DNA from: Leptolinea tardivitalis
GTDB lineage: Bacteria > Chloroflexota > Anaerolineae > Anaerolineales > Anaerolineaceae
Assembly (NCBI RefSeq): GCF_001050275.1
Contig: NZ_BBYA01000009.1
Location: 248,001-312,000 of the forward strand
Direction of reading: 5' to 3'
Length of the DNA: 64,000 bases
Translations under genes and position numbers: made by a program
The notes under the pieces: model-generated
Told to the model about the DNA's origin: nothing
Seen by the model: only the letters and a program-made list of their open reading frames with translations
Database searches by the model: none
Shown here: positions 19,501-27,809 of the stretch, piece after piece
Layout of the letters: every line of letters begins with the position of its first letter
How positions within the stretch are numbered: the stretch's first letter is position 1

Positions 19501-19820
19501 TTTACGGCTCGGCTTATCCCACTTTGCCGGGTAACACTGTTCTTACCGGGCACACGTGGAATGCTGATAATACCCCGGGCATTTTTGCCAACATAAAAAA
19601 TTTGAGCCATGGTGATATTCTGAAGATATTCGCTTATGGACAAACCTATACCTTTGAAGTGCGTGAAAATAGTCTGGTCGAATCTGATAATGTTGATGTG
19701 GCAATGAAGCACGAGGAATTGTCCTGGGTGACTCTGCTGACCTGCGAATCATACGATGCAGGGACAGGAGATTATGCTTACAGGCGCATGGTCAGAGCTG
19801 TATTGATCAGCGTGGAATAA
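16527..19820 (+). CDS. Secreted multidomain adhesin fused to a C-terminal sortase, with an internal LPETG motif
   Basis: The 1,097-residue protein starts (GTG, GGGAG upstream) with a signal peptide of about 30 residues ending VFA. Next come GLUG-type repeats (VGGLVG.NYGQIS) to about residue 205, a LamG/concanavalin-like domain (about 210-435), and a resumed GLUG-like stretch (GGLVGLNASSVTGSYYDS). An InlB-type beta-repeat (about 512-580) follows, then three bacterial Ig-like domains (about 585-925). LPETG is at residues 930-934. A sortase domain fills the rest, with His1009 (LTGHTW), Cys1073 (TLLTCES) and Arg1086/1087 in sortase spacing. The sortase should cleave LPXTG-like motifs and attach proteins to the wall; its likely substrate motif lies in its own linker. 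No transmembrane helix flanks the sortase, so the signal peptide may serve as anchor. Confidence 0.9.
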   Translation: MIHKRIAQLLTAWMIVVLIWPVGVTGRVFAEDTWVNITSAAEFNNIRSNLTANYRLMADIDLTGYPNWTPIGTDASRFTGQLDGNGKIISNLSLTNTSTNNQGLFGVIGTAGKLTNVVVEHANLSAGVNTGILAGTNYGQISASSASGNISGYDNVGGLVGSNYGQISNSFTQSQVSGKNNVGGLVGYNNGTVQTSYAASVVSMSVLNNYLQFDGVDDYIEIPHQSYYMTNSFTLEAWFQWDKAGTDDTQFITGKGFEQFEIHTGGGSGVNGIRFIPVYRPKTLYADGRAYQDVRNVIQPGWFHVAAVWDYSTQTARVYINGQPQNIYQVGNNVGTIAPVPLKNPGVNPYADNLSNFTIGIRSDMTFPFKGKISDVRFWNTVRTSEEINADKNKQLTGSESGLMGYWKLNEPSGTVATDSTSNHNNGTVMGGAVRVQESGINYGGLVGLNASSVTGSYYDSAISGQTDEGKGVPSTTSAMKSISTFSGWDFTSIWKINEGNSYPYFNRFSVKYSADPNGTIDGYASQIVSPGGIGSSVTAVANKDYKFEKWSDNLTTAARQDTNVSGDLSVTASFLEAVPPDTLSIVVADTSLVVGETSPVIFTFSEAVTDLTTADLTVDNGSLSEPTSSDGGLTWIATLTPAANVSAATNIITLDNSGVQDLAGNPGIGTTDSNNYAVDTTLLSVSVEQAKDQADPTNTGPILFNATFSKPVSGFTKEDISFDGSTVSGSLVAALSEIAPNDGTTYEISITGMTGKGLVVVSIPANKVMDALGNQNSASTGKDNTVTFDTTSPQVTIPKLQANYSGLSPISFGVNFNKPMNNPIGDTDTDDVTNPDNYLLVKTGPNQIFDTLSCVAGLASDDIQFAFNSVDYNDTSNSSIIHLSNRLPIGSYRLFICGTTSIVDLAGNPINGGKDAVFNFTVYPEAGSLPETGFPQEKITILPVQPADMTYANSGLTLSIPSLGVQTAIVGVPRSEQSWDVSWLGNRVGYLYGSAYPTLPGNTVLTGHTWNADNTPGIFANIKNLSHGDILKIFAYGQTYTFEVRENSLVESDNVDVAMKHEELSWVTLLTCESYDAGTGDYAYRRMVRAVLISVE

Positions 19821-19851
19821 TTACTCTCTGTGGTTGTAGAAGAAAAAAGAT

Positions 19852-20265
19852 GTGATTATTCAGAAACCTCGCCGTTTGCGATTGAAAGAAACAACGTTAC
19901 GAACCGGTCGGTGAAGTCTGTCTGCACAGTGATATAGAAATCTCTCGGCTGTGTAATGTCTGTCCATATTATGGCGGCCAAGCTGAAACTGTCTTAAACT
20001 TCAACGGCCGGAGTGAGGTGTGCTCTTACACCATAATGCCTGATACCCTTGCTGGTTTTAACCGGAACACTGCCGAGCTGTGGGGTTGGTCAAACTGGAA
20101 GAAAATTCTGTATTCACCGCACAATTGACCGACCTGGTCGAAAAACAGCCGCGCATCGGCCTGCCTGTAGAGATGGGCACTCGAAAAATCCGCGAAGATG
20201 CCATTTAACATGGTATGTTGATGTACGGGTATACCTTCAGGCCTGTGATGGCTGGGATGAAATAA
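19852..20265 (+). pseudogene. Decayed second copy of the DUF35 gene
   Basis: The DNA from GTGATTATT at 19852 onward aligns base by base with the intact DUF35 gene at 14454-14858, including the upstream AGAAGATGTGATTAT context. Shared pieces include AACAACGTTACG, CGGTCGGTGAAGTCTG, CTCTTACACC and AAATCCGCGAAGATGCCA. It has lost its ATG, the zinc-ribbon cysteines (one CPHC now reads through CHSD with a TAG following), and the reading frame, with several in-frame stops including a TAA near 20206. It sits directly after the adhesin-sortase gene. It looks like an old duplication of the cluster end that has drifted without selection. Confidence 0.85.
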
Positions 20266-20290
20266 ACAGCGTGCTGTATGTAAAAGATAG

Positions 20291-20335
20291 AAAATCGTTT
20301 TTCATGATAGAAAGGCGATTTTTATTGTTTTTTTA
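20291..20335 (+). terminator. Possible terminator after the DUF35 pseudogene
   Basis: AAAATCG (20291-20297) pairs with CGATTTT (20316-20322) across an 18-base loop, and a long T-rich tract follows. Weak but plausible; it corresponds in position to the terminator after the intact DUF35 gene but is not the same sequence. Confidence 0.4.
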
Positions 20336-20472
20336 TGAATAAACTTTATGCAATGATAATAGTGTTCGATGAGAAGGGCGGATTTTTTCGTTTTTCTCTA
20401 AATTTGAAAAGTAAGGGATCAAACTTTTCATGATCTCAAGGCGAATCTAGTCCTGACAATAAGAGGTACGAG

Positions 20473-22164
20473 ATGGCGAAAATATTAAATAATAAAAAGC
20501 GGATCTCTTTACTGCTCTTATCGCTGATGATGATCGTCACCGTTTGTTCATTCAATAGTATGTCACCAAAATTGACCCTATTCAATAATGGCACAATCTA
20601 TATAGATGCTGACAATAAAGTGAATAATTTGCTTGTGAAAGATGGCATTGTAGTTGGATATGATGTAGATCCACAAAAATATCAAAATGCAGAAATTATT
20701 GATCTCAATGGGGCTGCAGCATACCCCGGCTTTATAGACAGCCATGTGCATCTTATCAGTATGGCTGTTGCGGGAAGTATCCTTGTTCCAACAGGAGAGG
20801 AAACGGATCCGACAAAGATAGCGACCATTGTCGGAGATCGTTGTAAAAAAGTTTCCCGAGGTACTCCCGTGATGGCACATGGATTTGTACTCTAAAATTA
20901 TGATACAGACTGGGGTCTCAGTGACCTGGAGAATCTAGACGCGGCTACTGGACCTGATTGTCCTGTGATGATTGCTGATCAGTTAGGTCACAGTTATATT
21001 GTCAACACCGCTGCGATGCGTCTCAGCAACCTTGACGGTTCAACGGCAGATCCACCGGGCGGGAAGATAGTAAAACATGACGGCAAACCGACGGGTATGC
21101 TCAGGGAAACAGCCGGTTCGATTGTTGGAAATGCTGCAATTTTTCCACTGGTGCAAAATAGCCAGGCCAAACCGTTTGCCCTGGGGTTAATGAAGAAATG
21201 GGCGGCTATGGGATATACATCTGTTGTCGATTTGATGGGCGGGCCGATGGGGAGGACGATGAAGACAGAACTATGTCGAGAACTTGAAAGCGAAGGCTCT
21301 CTCCCTCTTAGAGTCTATTATGCTTATACATTCTTCCATCTGGATGATATGGAAGATTATCGCAACGCGGGAAAAGACACCGAATTTGTACATTTTACCG
21401 GTCTAAAACTTTTCATTGACGGAGCAGCTGGGCAGGGTGGTGCCTGGACTAGCTGGGAGAACACACTCGGAGATCATGGGCTAAATGCGATTACCTTTGA
21501 TGACTCTTATGGCGAAAAGTACAATATTTTCAGGATTCTTGAAAAGTCTGAGGAACTTGGACTCGACATGCACTATCATGTTGGCGGAGATAAAGGAATC
21601 GATGCTGTGCTCAGTGCCATTGAGGCGGTGAAAGAGAAAAATGGTTCTTTGAAAGGTACGCACACCTTATATCACCTGGGGCTGATTACGGATGATCAAA
21701 TCCTGCGGATGAAAAAACTGGGTTCCAATGTGATTGCGGACGTGCAGCCGTCGCTTCATTGGGAATTCCAGAGACCGCAAACAGAATACTATTACGGTGA
21801 TCATGCGAAAGGATCATATCCGTATTCGAAGATGAAGGATGCCGGTATTACCCTTGCATTTTCGACTGATTATGCATCCAATTTGGAAAAGCTAAGCTGG
21901 CCAACTGAAATTATGAGAGTAGCGCTTACCGGTGGCGGCAATCCTGATAATCAGCCATTAACGATGCGGGATATGATTGAGGGTTTTACAGTAGGCGGCT
22001 TTGCCACTACCCCCGAAACAAAATTGGGCAAACTCCATGTTGGTTATAAAGCTGATTTAGTGGTGTATGAGAAAGATTTATATTCTATACCCGCGGAAAA
22101 ACTATCAAAAGATAATCCGCGCGTTCTTTCCACATGGATCGGAGGAAAGAAGATAACCCCATAG
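20473..22164 (+). pseudogene. Exported amidohydrolase (YtcJ-like) interrupted by an in-frame stop
   Basis: One continuous frame of 563 codons encodes an amidohydrolase-3-type protein, broken only by TAA at 20893-20895 (codon 141). The first part has an N-terminal hydrophobic signal segment (residues 10-25) and the metal-binding PGFIDSHVHL. The part after the stop continues at once with NYDTDWGLSDLENL and carries GHSYIVNTAAM, DGAAGQGGAW, HYHVGGDKGIDAV and the late FSTDYASNL. The family hydrolyses amide or ester-like bonds in small molecules. Either it is a recent nonsense pseudogene, or the stop is suppressed or is a sequencing error; codon choice on both sides still looks selected. Confidence 0.82.
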
Positions 22165-22831
22165 TTTTATCAGTCAGGTAATTGAACACTTCTGTTGTGC
22201 TTTTGAGGTCGTTAAGTTGCCTGGTAATGCATACATCAGATGTGTTTGATATTCTGTGCCCTTAGTGATATCACAGAGGGTGTTTTAATGTTTTTAAAAA
22301 GAAAAACCGATACCTTTTATTGTGAATGAGGATTATATAGACGAGAGTCGATTTTAGACGGTTTGGGATGTTATTCTCAATGTTTCTCAGATCGTGCTGT
22401 GACATTGAAACAGGAGTTTATTATCTTATCCATTTGTGATTTATTTCCATTAGATGATACAACATCTTTAGCATTATGTTGAACATGTTTTTCAATTCAA
22501 GAATCCCAATAAATCCAAACATTTCATGCCATTAATCGTTAAACGATTATATTGATCTTCACTGCGCAGACCACTTGGAATTTTTAAGTAGAAATTTACA
22601 CCTTTACTGAACAAATTATCTAATCCTACAGTCCTTCTTATTCAGGCGTTTTTTGTTTATTTATTAGAAAAGTGCGGTAGTAATGGATAAAAAGGGGTAA
22701 GAGAATATTTTCAGAAACATTTTCATTTTATGTGAGGTCGAATTTATTCGAAGCGGATCAACCGTCTGTATAATTATTGCTTATTAGTTGAAAAAAAAAC
22801 AGGATTTCTTTGCTTAGGATTCGAGAGACCA
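22165..22831. other. AT-rich intergenic region with a hairpin
   Basis: This 667-bp stretch contains no recognisable gene. Near its start CCCT (22259-22262) pairs with AGGG (22277-22280) around the palindrome GTGATATCAC, followed by TGTTTTAATGTTTTT; this is a probable terminator of the amidohydrolase transcript. The rest is AT-rich without visible repeats. Confidence 0.45.
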
Positions 22832-23902
22832 ATGAAAATTTACAGTATTACCACAGACAACAAGTTCAAAGAGTATGCTGAAATTGGATTCAAAGATGAG
22901 CATCGAGAGTCGATTTTGGAGAATTGGCTTGAAAATAATCCCGATAAAATTATTGAAGACGGTAAATTACTCATAATTGGCCGTCAGGTAAATACCAATC
23001 TTGGCAGTTATATTGACCTTCTCGCTATTGACAGACAAGGCGATTTATTGGTTATTGAGCTTAAAAGAGACCGTACTCCCCGTGAGACTCTTGCGCAGGC
23101 TCTTGAATATTGTTCCTTTGCAGAGAAATTGAGTTATGAGCAATTAGATGAGATTTTTCGCGATTATTCGGGCGATGAAGCTTTAAACCTTGCCCAATAC
23201 CATCGAGAGTATTTTGGTCTTATACCTGATGAAGCGGTTGTATTCAATAATGACCAACGGATTGTTATTGTTGGTCAGAAGATCACACCTGAGATTCGTC
23301 AAACATCTTTATTCTTGAGAAACAAGGGAGTAAGAGTAACTTGTCTCGAATTTACCTTTTTTAAAGCTGATGGTGGCTTGCGTCTGTTATCAACAAATAT
23401 CGTGGTAGGCAGCGAATCCCCCAATATTTCTAAAGTATCGTCAAGTTCATTGCCTGCAATTACTGAAAGTTTTTTTCTCAATTCAATAGACTCAAATGGG
23501 AAAGTAATATTTGAAAAACTTTTAACATGGGCAAAATCAAAATCATTTCCAATTCATTGGGGTACAAAAGGTTTCTCACTTAATGTTGATTTATCGGGAA
23601 CTCACGTAGCTTTTTGTTTCGGGTATCCACCAAATGCTGTCTATCAACAATCCATATATTCCGCACTATTTGGGCGTGGAGGTTTGTTAAGTAAGATTGA
23701 TATTTCTGAGCAAGAATTACAATCCTTGTTTTCAGATGCCCGAAATACTGGTTTATTCCAACCCGCTGGCAGAGAATTAAAGTGCTTAATAAATAGGCAG
23801 TTTTCAGAAGAGGAAACTGATAAGTTAATTTTGTGGCTTACAAAAGTTACGCAAGAGGTTGAAAAACATGGGTTGAAAGGGCAAGGCGAAAGCCACATCT
23901 AA
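22832..23902 (+). CDS. NucS-like (DUF91) nuclease-domain protein
   Basis: The 356-residue protein has an N-terminal PD-(D/E)xK-type domain of the NucS/DUF91 kind. Glu and Asn-rich helices (ESILENWLENNPDKII) come first, then the active-site strand IDLLAIDRQGDLLVIELKR (Asp and the ExK pair at about residues 62-78) and the QALEYCSFAEKL helix. A C-terminal domain of about 150 residues with no match I recognise follows (WAKSKSFPIHWGTKGFS). Proteins of this type occur as orphan nucleases in repair or defence loci; the role here is unknown. It stands alone between long gaps, and its lower GC than the neighbours hints at transfer. Confidence 0.75.
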   Translation: MKIYSITTDNKFKEYAEIGFKDEHRESILENWLENNPDKIIEDGKLLIIGRQVNTNLGSYIDLLAIDRQGDLLVIELKRDRTPRETLAQALEYCSFAEKLSYEQLDEIFRDYSGDEALNLAQYHREYFGLIPDEAVVFNNDQRIVIVGQKITPEIRQTSLFLRNKGVRVTCLEFTFFKADGGLRLLSTNIVVGSESPNISKVSSSSLPAITESFFLNSIDSNGKVIFEKLLTWAKSKSFPIHWGTKGFSLNVDLSGTHVAFCFGYPPNAVYQQSIYSALFGRGGLLSKIDISEQELQSLFSDARNTGLFQPAGRELKCLINRQFSEEETDKLILWLTKVTQEVEKHGLKGQGESHI

Positions 23903-24259
23903 TGTCTTGGGGCATTATCCTGGCTAATACCGATTACAATGCTCAGGAGCTCCACCACTCGGAAAAAATGTGAGAAATATTTAACAGCTGGAGAAGTATC
24001 CCTTTAATTTTGCCAGACCGCTAACACCAGTCACTAGACATTATCCGATCGCTGTTTCAGCACAATTAAGTATCTATGGCAAAACGCCCTTCAATCTACG
24101 TGGAGGATATTTTTGTTTATATTATGTTGTTCGAAGAAATAATTAACTTTCAACAATAAAAGAGTAGAAATAAAATTCTTCGGTACTGGAAGATTTTTCA
24201 AACTTCATTGAAAACGCGATCACCTGAGTGCTGAATAATCAAAGCCGGAATATGGAAAA
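23903..24259. other. Intergenic region without recognised features
   Basis: About 350 bp between the nuclease gene and a cell-wall-hydrolase-like remnant. No start, motif or repeat could be supported. Confidence 0.3.
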
Positions 24260-24579
24260 ATATCAAGATGTTTGGCGGCTGAATCGGCGGAAGAGTATGA
24301 CGTCAATCCGGTTGGCAAGCCGCCCAGAGGTTCATTTGTTTTCTATCGCGCCGAAGGGCCGATAGATGGTGTGGAGAAGATTGGGGGCATGTCGGGTTAT
24401 GTATCGGCAATGGTGATACGATCCTAACCTGGAATGTCTTTCGCATTGACAAGTATTTGAAGGTTCAAACACTTGCCGGTGCCCCGGGTTGGAGTCAGCC
24501 GGAATATCTTGGCTGGACGCCGCCGGATGTGTTTTTAAGGGGATTTATTGCCCATTCGAATCGTCCAGTGATCAAATAG
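24260..24579 (+). pseudogene. C-terminal remnant of a CHAP/NlpC-like secreted hydrolase gene
   Basis: In one frame the DNA reads KPPRGSFVFYRAEGPIDG. After a one-base shift near 24370 it continues WGHVGLCIGNGDTIL, TWNVFRIDKYLKV and YLGWTPPDVFLRGF to a TAG at 24577. The WGHVGL.IG.G..I..W pattern is that of the His-containing strand pair of CHAP-type cysteine amidase/peptidase domains. The N-terminal part with the catalytic Cys is absent. It is a truncated, frameshifted remnant. Confidence 0.6.
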
Positions 24580-24662
24580 GATAAAATAGATTAGAATAAA
24601 CACATATAAATCGCCTGTTAAATTGTCCATCGGATTGTACAAGTTAATATCGGAGGTTTTCC

Positions 24663-25112
24663 ATGTCAGATTATCAGAATATGGATGCATTAATTCCCCT
24701 ACAGGTAGGTGCGCTGACTGTGGAGCAAATCGCCGCCATCTTTACTCACCTCCCGGTGGATATCACCTTTGTAGACGAGGGCAACGATGTACGCTTTTAT
24801 TCCGGTGGAAAGAGCCGGGTTTTTGAGCGCACTCCCGATATCATCGGGCGGAATGTGTTGAATTGCCATTCGCCCGACAGCGTACAGATCGTTTTCAAGA
24901 TCCTGGAGGATTTCCGCGCCAGGACGCGCGACACTGCCGAGTTCTGGATTCAGACAAAACCAGGGGATAATGAGAACCGCTTCATTCACATCCGTTATTA
25001 CGCCGTGCGCGATCCCGGGGGTAAATTTCTGGGTACGTTGGAAGTCACCCAGGACGTGACGGAAATCCAGAAGTTGACCGGCGAACGCAAGCTGCTGGAC
25101 GAAGTGAAGTAG
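24663..25112 (+). CDS. Stand-alone PAS-domain protein, DUF438-type
   Basis: The 149-residue protein matches the PAS domain that usually ends DUF438/hemerythrin-like proteins: LTVEQIAAIFTHLPVDITFVDEGNDVRFYS at about residues 18-47, then the R..IIGRNVLNCHSP motif and FWIQ, FIHIRYYAVRD, GTLEVTQDVT. The hemerythrin and DUF438 parts are missing, so this is only the sensory module. A GGAGG lies 6 bases before the ATG. Ligand and partner are unknown. Its gene sits between a decayed remnant and the DUF4256 gene. Confidence 0.8.
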   Translation: MSDYQNMDALIPLQVGALTVEQIAAIFTHLPVDITFVDEGNDVRFYSGGKSRVFERTPDIIGRNVLNCHSPDSVQIVFKILEDFRARTRDTAEFWIQTKPGDNENRFIHIRYYAVRDPGGKFLGTLEVTQDVTEIQKLTGERKLLDEVK

Positions 25113-25156
25113 GACTGCTGCGCTTTGAAGTGCAACGGGTATTTCCGGTAAAGAAT

Positions 25157-25717
25157 ATGGAAAATAAACCTCTTTCTCCCGATCAAATCTCAAATCTGTT
25201 TGGTGTGTTGAAAGCCCGTTTTGACCAGAATCTCGGCCGACACCCTGGCATTGACTGGGGTGACATTCAAACCCGGCTGGAAGCCAGCCCGCAGAAGCTG
25301 TGGTCGCTCAGCGAAATGGAACGTACCGGCGGCGAGCCGGACGTGGTCGGACAGGATCAAACCAGCGGCGAATACATTTTCTTCGACTGTTCCGCAGAAA
25401 CCCCCTCCGGACGCCGCAACCTGTGCTACGACCGACAGGCGTTGGACGCGCGCAAGGAACACAAACCGGCAGACAGCGCCATGGACATGGCCGCCGCTAT
25501 GGGTATTGAGCTCCTGACGGAAGAGCTGTATAAACAGCTGCAGGCGTTGGGCAAGTTCGATACGAAGACCTCAAGCTGGCTACGAACCCCGCCTGAGATC
25601 CGCAAGTTTGGCGGGGCCATTTTCGGTGACCGGCGCTATGATCACGTCTTCATCTATCACAATGGGGCGGATTCGTACTACGGAGTCAGGGGATTCCGCG
25701 GTGTATTGCGGGTCTAA
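25157..25717 (+). CDS. DUF4256 domain protein
   Basis: The 186-residue cytosolic protein matches the DUF4256 family by its ordered motifs: LFGVLKARFDQNL, GIDWGDIQTRLEA, KLWSLSEMERTGGEPDVV, FFDCSAETPSGRRNLCYDR, MGIELLTEELY, the late SSWLRTPPEIRKFGGAIFGDRRYDHVF and ADSYYGVRGFRG. No function is known for the family. ATG at 25157 is preferred; a frame from 25130 adds nine residues. It follows the PAS gene by 44 bp and may be co-transcribed. Confidence 0.85.
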   Translation: MENKPLSPDQISNLFGVLKARFDQNLGRHPGIDWGDIQTRLEASPQKLWSLSEMERTGGEPDVVGQDQTSGEYIFFDCSAETPSGRRNLCYDRQALDARKEHKPADSAMDMAAAMGIELLTEELYKQLQALGKFDTKTSSWLRTPPEIRKFGGAIFGDRRYDHVFIYHNGADSYYGVRGFRGVLRV

Positions 25718-25732
25718 CCGGCACTCGTTCAG

Positions 25733-26115
25733 GTGTCAGACAGGCAGAGGATGGAAAAGCTGTTCGCCGCAGGCCTGCGGGATGTCTTCCTTACGCCCAT
25801 TCCGATGAAAAGGAATCGCCCCGGCACCCTGCCGGGAGTGATAGCCCTGTGGCGTGATGAAGCCCGGCCGGTGGATTCACTCCTGGGTGAGACCACCACG
25901 CTGGGGTTGCGCGTGCAATCCATCGAACGCGTTGAGGCGCATCGGGAGTTCCGGCAGGTGGATATGGTCTTTGGGTGATTTTCCTTGAAAGAGAGGATTC
26001 AGAATGGCCGGATCATCCAGTCTGTCTCCGAGTACGAAAACTGCCTGCGGAAACTAAAGTCGGCCTGTATAAGGTCTACCAGGCAGTCCAGCAGGCGTTG
26101 AAGGAAGAAAAAAGA
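25733..26115 (+). pseudogene. C-terminal remnant of larC (nickel-pincer cofactor synthesis, DUF111)
   Basis: The fragment encodes MEKLFAAGLRDVFLTPIPMK, NRPGTLPGVIAL and GETTTLGLRVQSIER, which is the conserved core of the C-terminal LarC domain. After a frameshift near 25975 the typical tail NGRIIQSVSEYENC and, after another shift, VGLYKVYQAVQQALKEE can still be read. The first two thirds of larC are missing and no larB or larE is near. Intact LarC loads nickel into the pincer cofactor of lactate racemase-like enzymes; this copy cannot be functional. Confidence 0.75.
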
Positions 26116-26155
26116 TCAGGGAGTAATCCCGTATATCTTAATAAATCGGCTACTT

Positions 26156-26626
26156 TTACTTCGTTAGTGGAATGGAAATGACAAACGAATCATCCCCGCA
26201 TTTTATGGTTCCCGTCAACACAGACTTCTTATTAATAGCCTCACCTGAAACAGGGTAATCACCGCTGCATGAGCGTGGTCTAAAAATATACCCGGTGAAT
26301 TTCCCCTTAATGATCACCCGGCATTTTTCATCGGGATTTCCCACATAACAGGTATATGGATGCAGTCCCTTGATGGCCATGCATTTTCCGATGCTGATAA
26401 TTTCATCCGATGATCTGTCGCTCATAACCAGAGTCATTTCGTCCTGCGTTTTGCAGTATTGCTCGCCATGATTCCAGGTCCAGGTATGTTCTCCTGTACC
26501 TGTAAATGTCATTACATCTTCAAAATTCTGGGCTTCCTGAAGAAAATTCAAAGAAGAATTACATGCCAGTACACAGAGCAGACAAAGAAACAGGATCAAG
26601 TAATGAGGGAATTTAATTCGTGGCAT
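26156..26626 (-). CDS. Small lipoprotein of unknown function
   Basis: The 156-residue product starts with a lipoprotein signal peptide (MPRIKFPHY, a hydrophobic run, and lipobox VLAC with Cys at about residue 22). The mature part has several cysteines (YCK, GKCM, YTCYV, KCRV, RSCS, IKCG) that may form disulfides. I recognise no family. ATG at 26626 is chosen because AGGAGA lies 5 bases upstream; the frame runs further back without a good start. It is probably exposed on the outer face of the membrane. Confidence 0.7.
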   Translation of the reverse strand: MPRIKFPHYLILFLCLLCVLACNSSLNFLQEAQNFEDVMTFTGTGEHTWTWNHGEQYCKTQDEMTLVMSDRSSDEIISIGKCMAIKGLHPYTCYVGNPDEKCRVIIKGKFTGYIFRPRSCSGDYPVSGEAINKKSVLTGTIKCGDDSFVISIPLTK

Positions 26627-26881
26627 CGTTATCTCCTTTTCTGTCACGTAGACAGCCGCCCTTGGTGGATAGGGGATGCTTTTAAACACGGCCAACGGAT
26701 AATTAATTTCACCCTGACCCAGCCGGCATCTGCCCGCTGGATGAAACCGGCTTCCTTTAAATTTTTACATATTTTTTTAAATTTCATCCTACATGGCAAA
26801 CACCATGGAAATGCAGATGACGGACTGTTGTATCATAACCGGGAAAGTTTCCTGGTTCGATCGATAGAAGTATGATCGTTG

Positions 26882-27553
26882 CTACAGGTCCGGCAGCTGC
26901 CAGTTGATGGGTGCAAGTCCGGCGGACTGCAGGATGGCATTGGTTTTGGAAAAATGCGCACAGCCGAAGAAACCCCGCGAAGCCGAAAGCGGCGACGGAT
27001 GGGGAGCCTTCAGCACGGTGTGACGGGTGGTATCAATCCCTTCCGCTTTACGCTGGGCGTAACTGCCCCACAGCAAAAAAACTACCCGCTGGCTGCGGTT
27101 GTTGACCGCACGCAAAACGGCATCGGTAAAATTTTCCCAGCCTTTGCCCTGGTGTGAATTGGCCTGGTGCGCCCGCACTGTGAGTACGGCATTCAGCAGA
27201 AGCACCCCCTGTTCCGCCCAGGGAATCAAACAGCCGTTATTGGGAATTCGAAACTGGACATCATTGTGTAATTCTTTGTAGATATTTTGCAGGGAAGGCG
27301 GAACTTCCACACCCGGCCGTACAGAAAATGCCAGTCCGTGAGCCTGATTTTCTTCATGGTACGGATCCTGCCCGATGATCACAACGCGTACCTGGTCAAA
27401 AGGCGTATAGCGCAGTGCATTGAACACATCTGCACCCGGTGGAAAGACTTTGTATTTACGGCGCTCTTCCCCGACAAAACGGTAAAGCTGCTGGTAATAC
27501 GGCTCGGTGGTTTCGCCGACTAAAGCGGGAAGCCAGCTATCCGGAATGGGCAT
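26882..27553 (-). CDS. ung: Uracil-DNA glycosylase, family 1
   Basis: The 223-residue enzyme has the family 1 water-activating motif GQDPYH (Asp63), the uracil-binding LLLNAVLTV and the DNA-intercalation motif HPSPLSA. It removes uracil from DNA in base-excision repair. Start at 27553 is chosen because AAGGAG lies 6 bases before it; the ATG at 27571 has none. Length is normal for the family. Confidence 0.96.
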   Translation of the reverse strand: MPIPDSWLPALVGETTEPYYQQLYRFVGEERRKYKVFPPGADVFNALRYTPFDQVRVVIIGQDPYHEENQAHGLAFSVRPGVEVPPSLQNIYKELHNDVQFRIPNNGCLIPWAEQGVLLLNAVLTVRAHQANSHQGKGWENFTDAVLRAVNNRSQRVVFLLWGSYAQRKAEGIDTTRHTVLKAPHPSPLSASRGFFGCAHFSKTNAILQSAGLAPINWQLPDL

Positions 27554-27809
27554 GAAAGGCTCCTTGCGCATTATGCGGGAGAATTGACCCGCAGCGGTCA
27601 GTGAGATGTGGCGATAATCGTTCTGATTTTACATCAGGTTTCAAGATATGGAATCTCTGATGTGGTAAAAATGTTTTATCTGTTTTGGATATTTTCAAAA
27701 TATCTTTCATGTAATCGGGAAAATACACTTGTTGGGATTTGCCCTCATTTTTACTATCTGTGTAAAATTGTCTCAAATTAATGAATGATAGTAAAAAAGG
27801 GAGATTTTT

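Noticed and set aside
20049-20342. 97-codon plus-strand frame after the adhesin gene
   Set aside because: It lies in the decayed DUF35 copy in a different frame from the ancestral protein.
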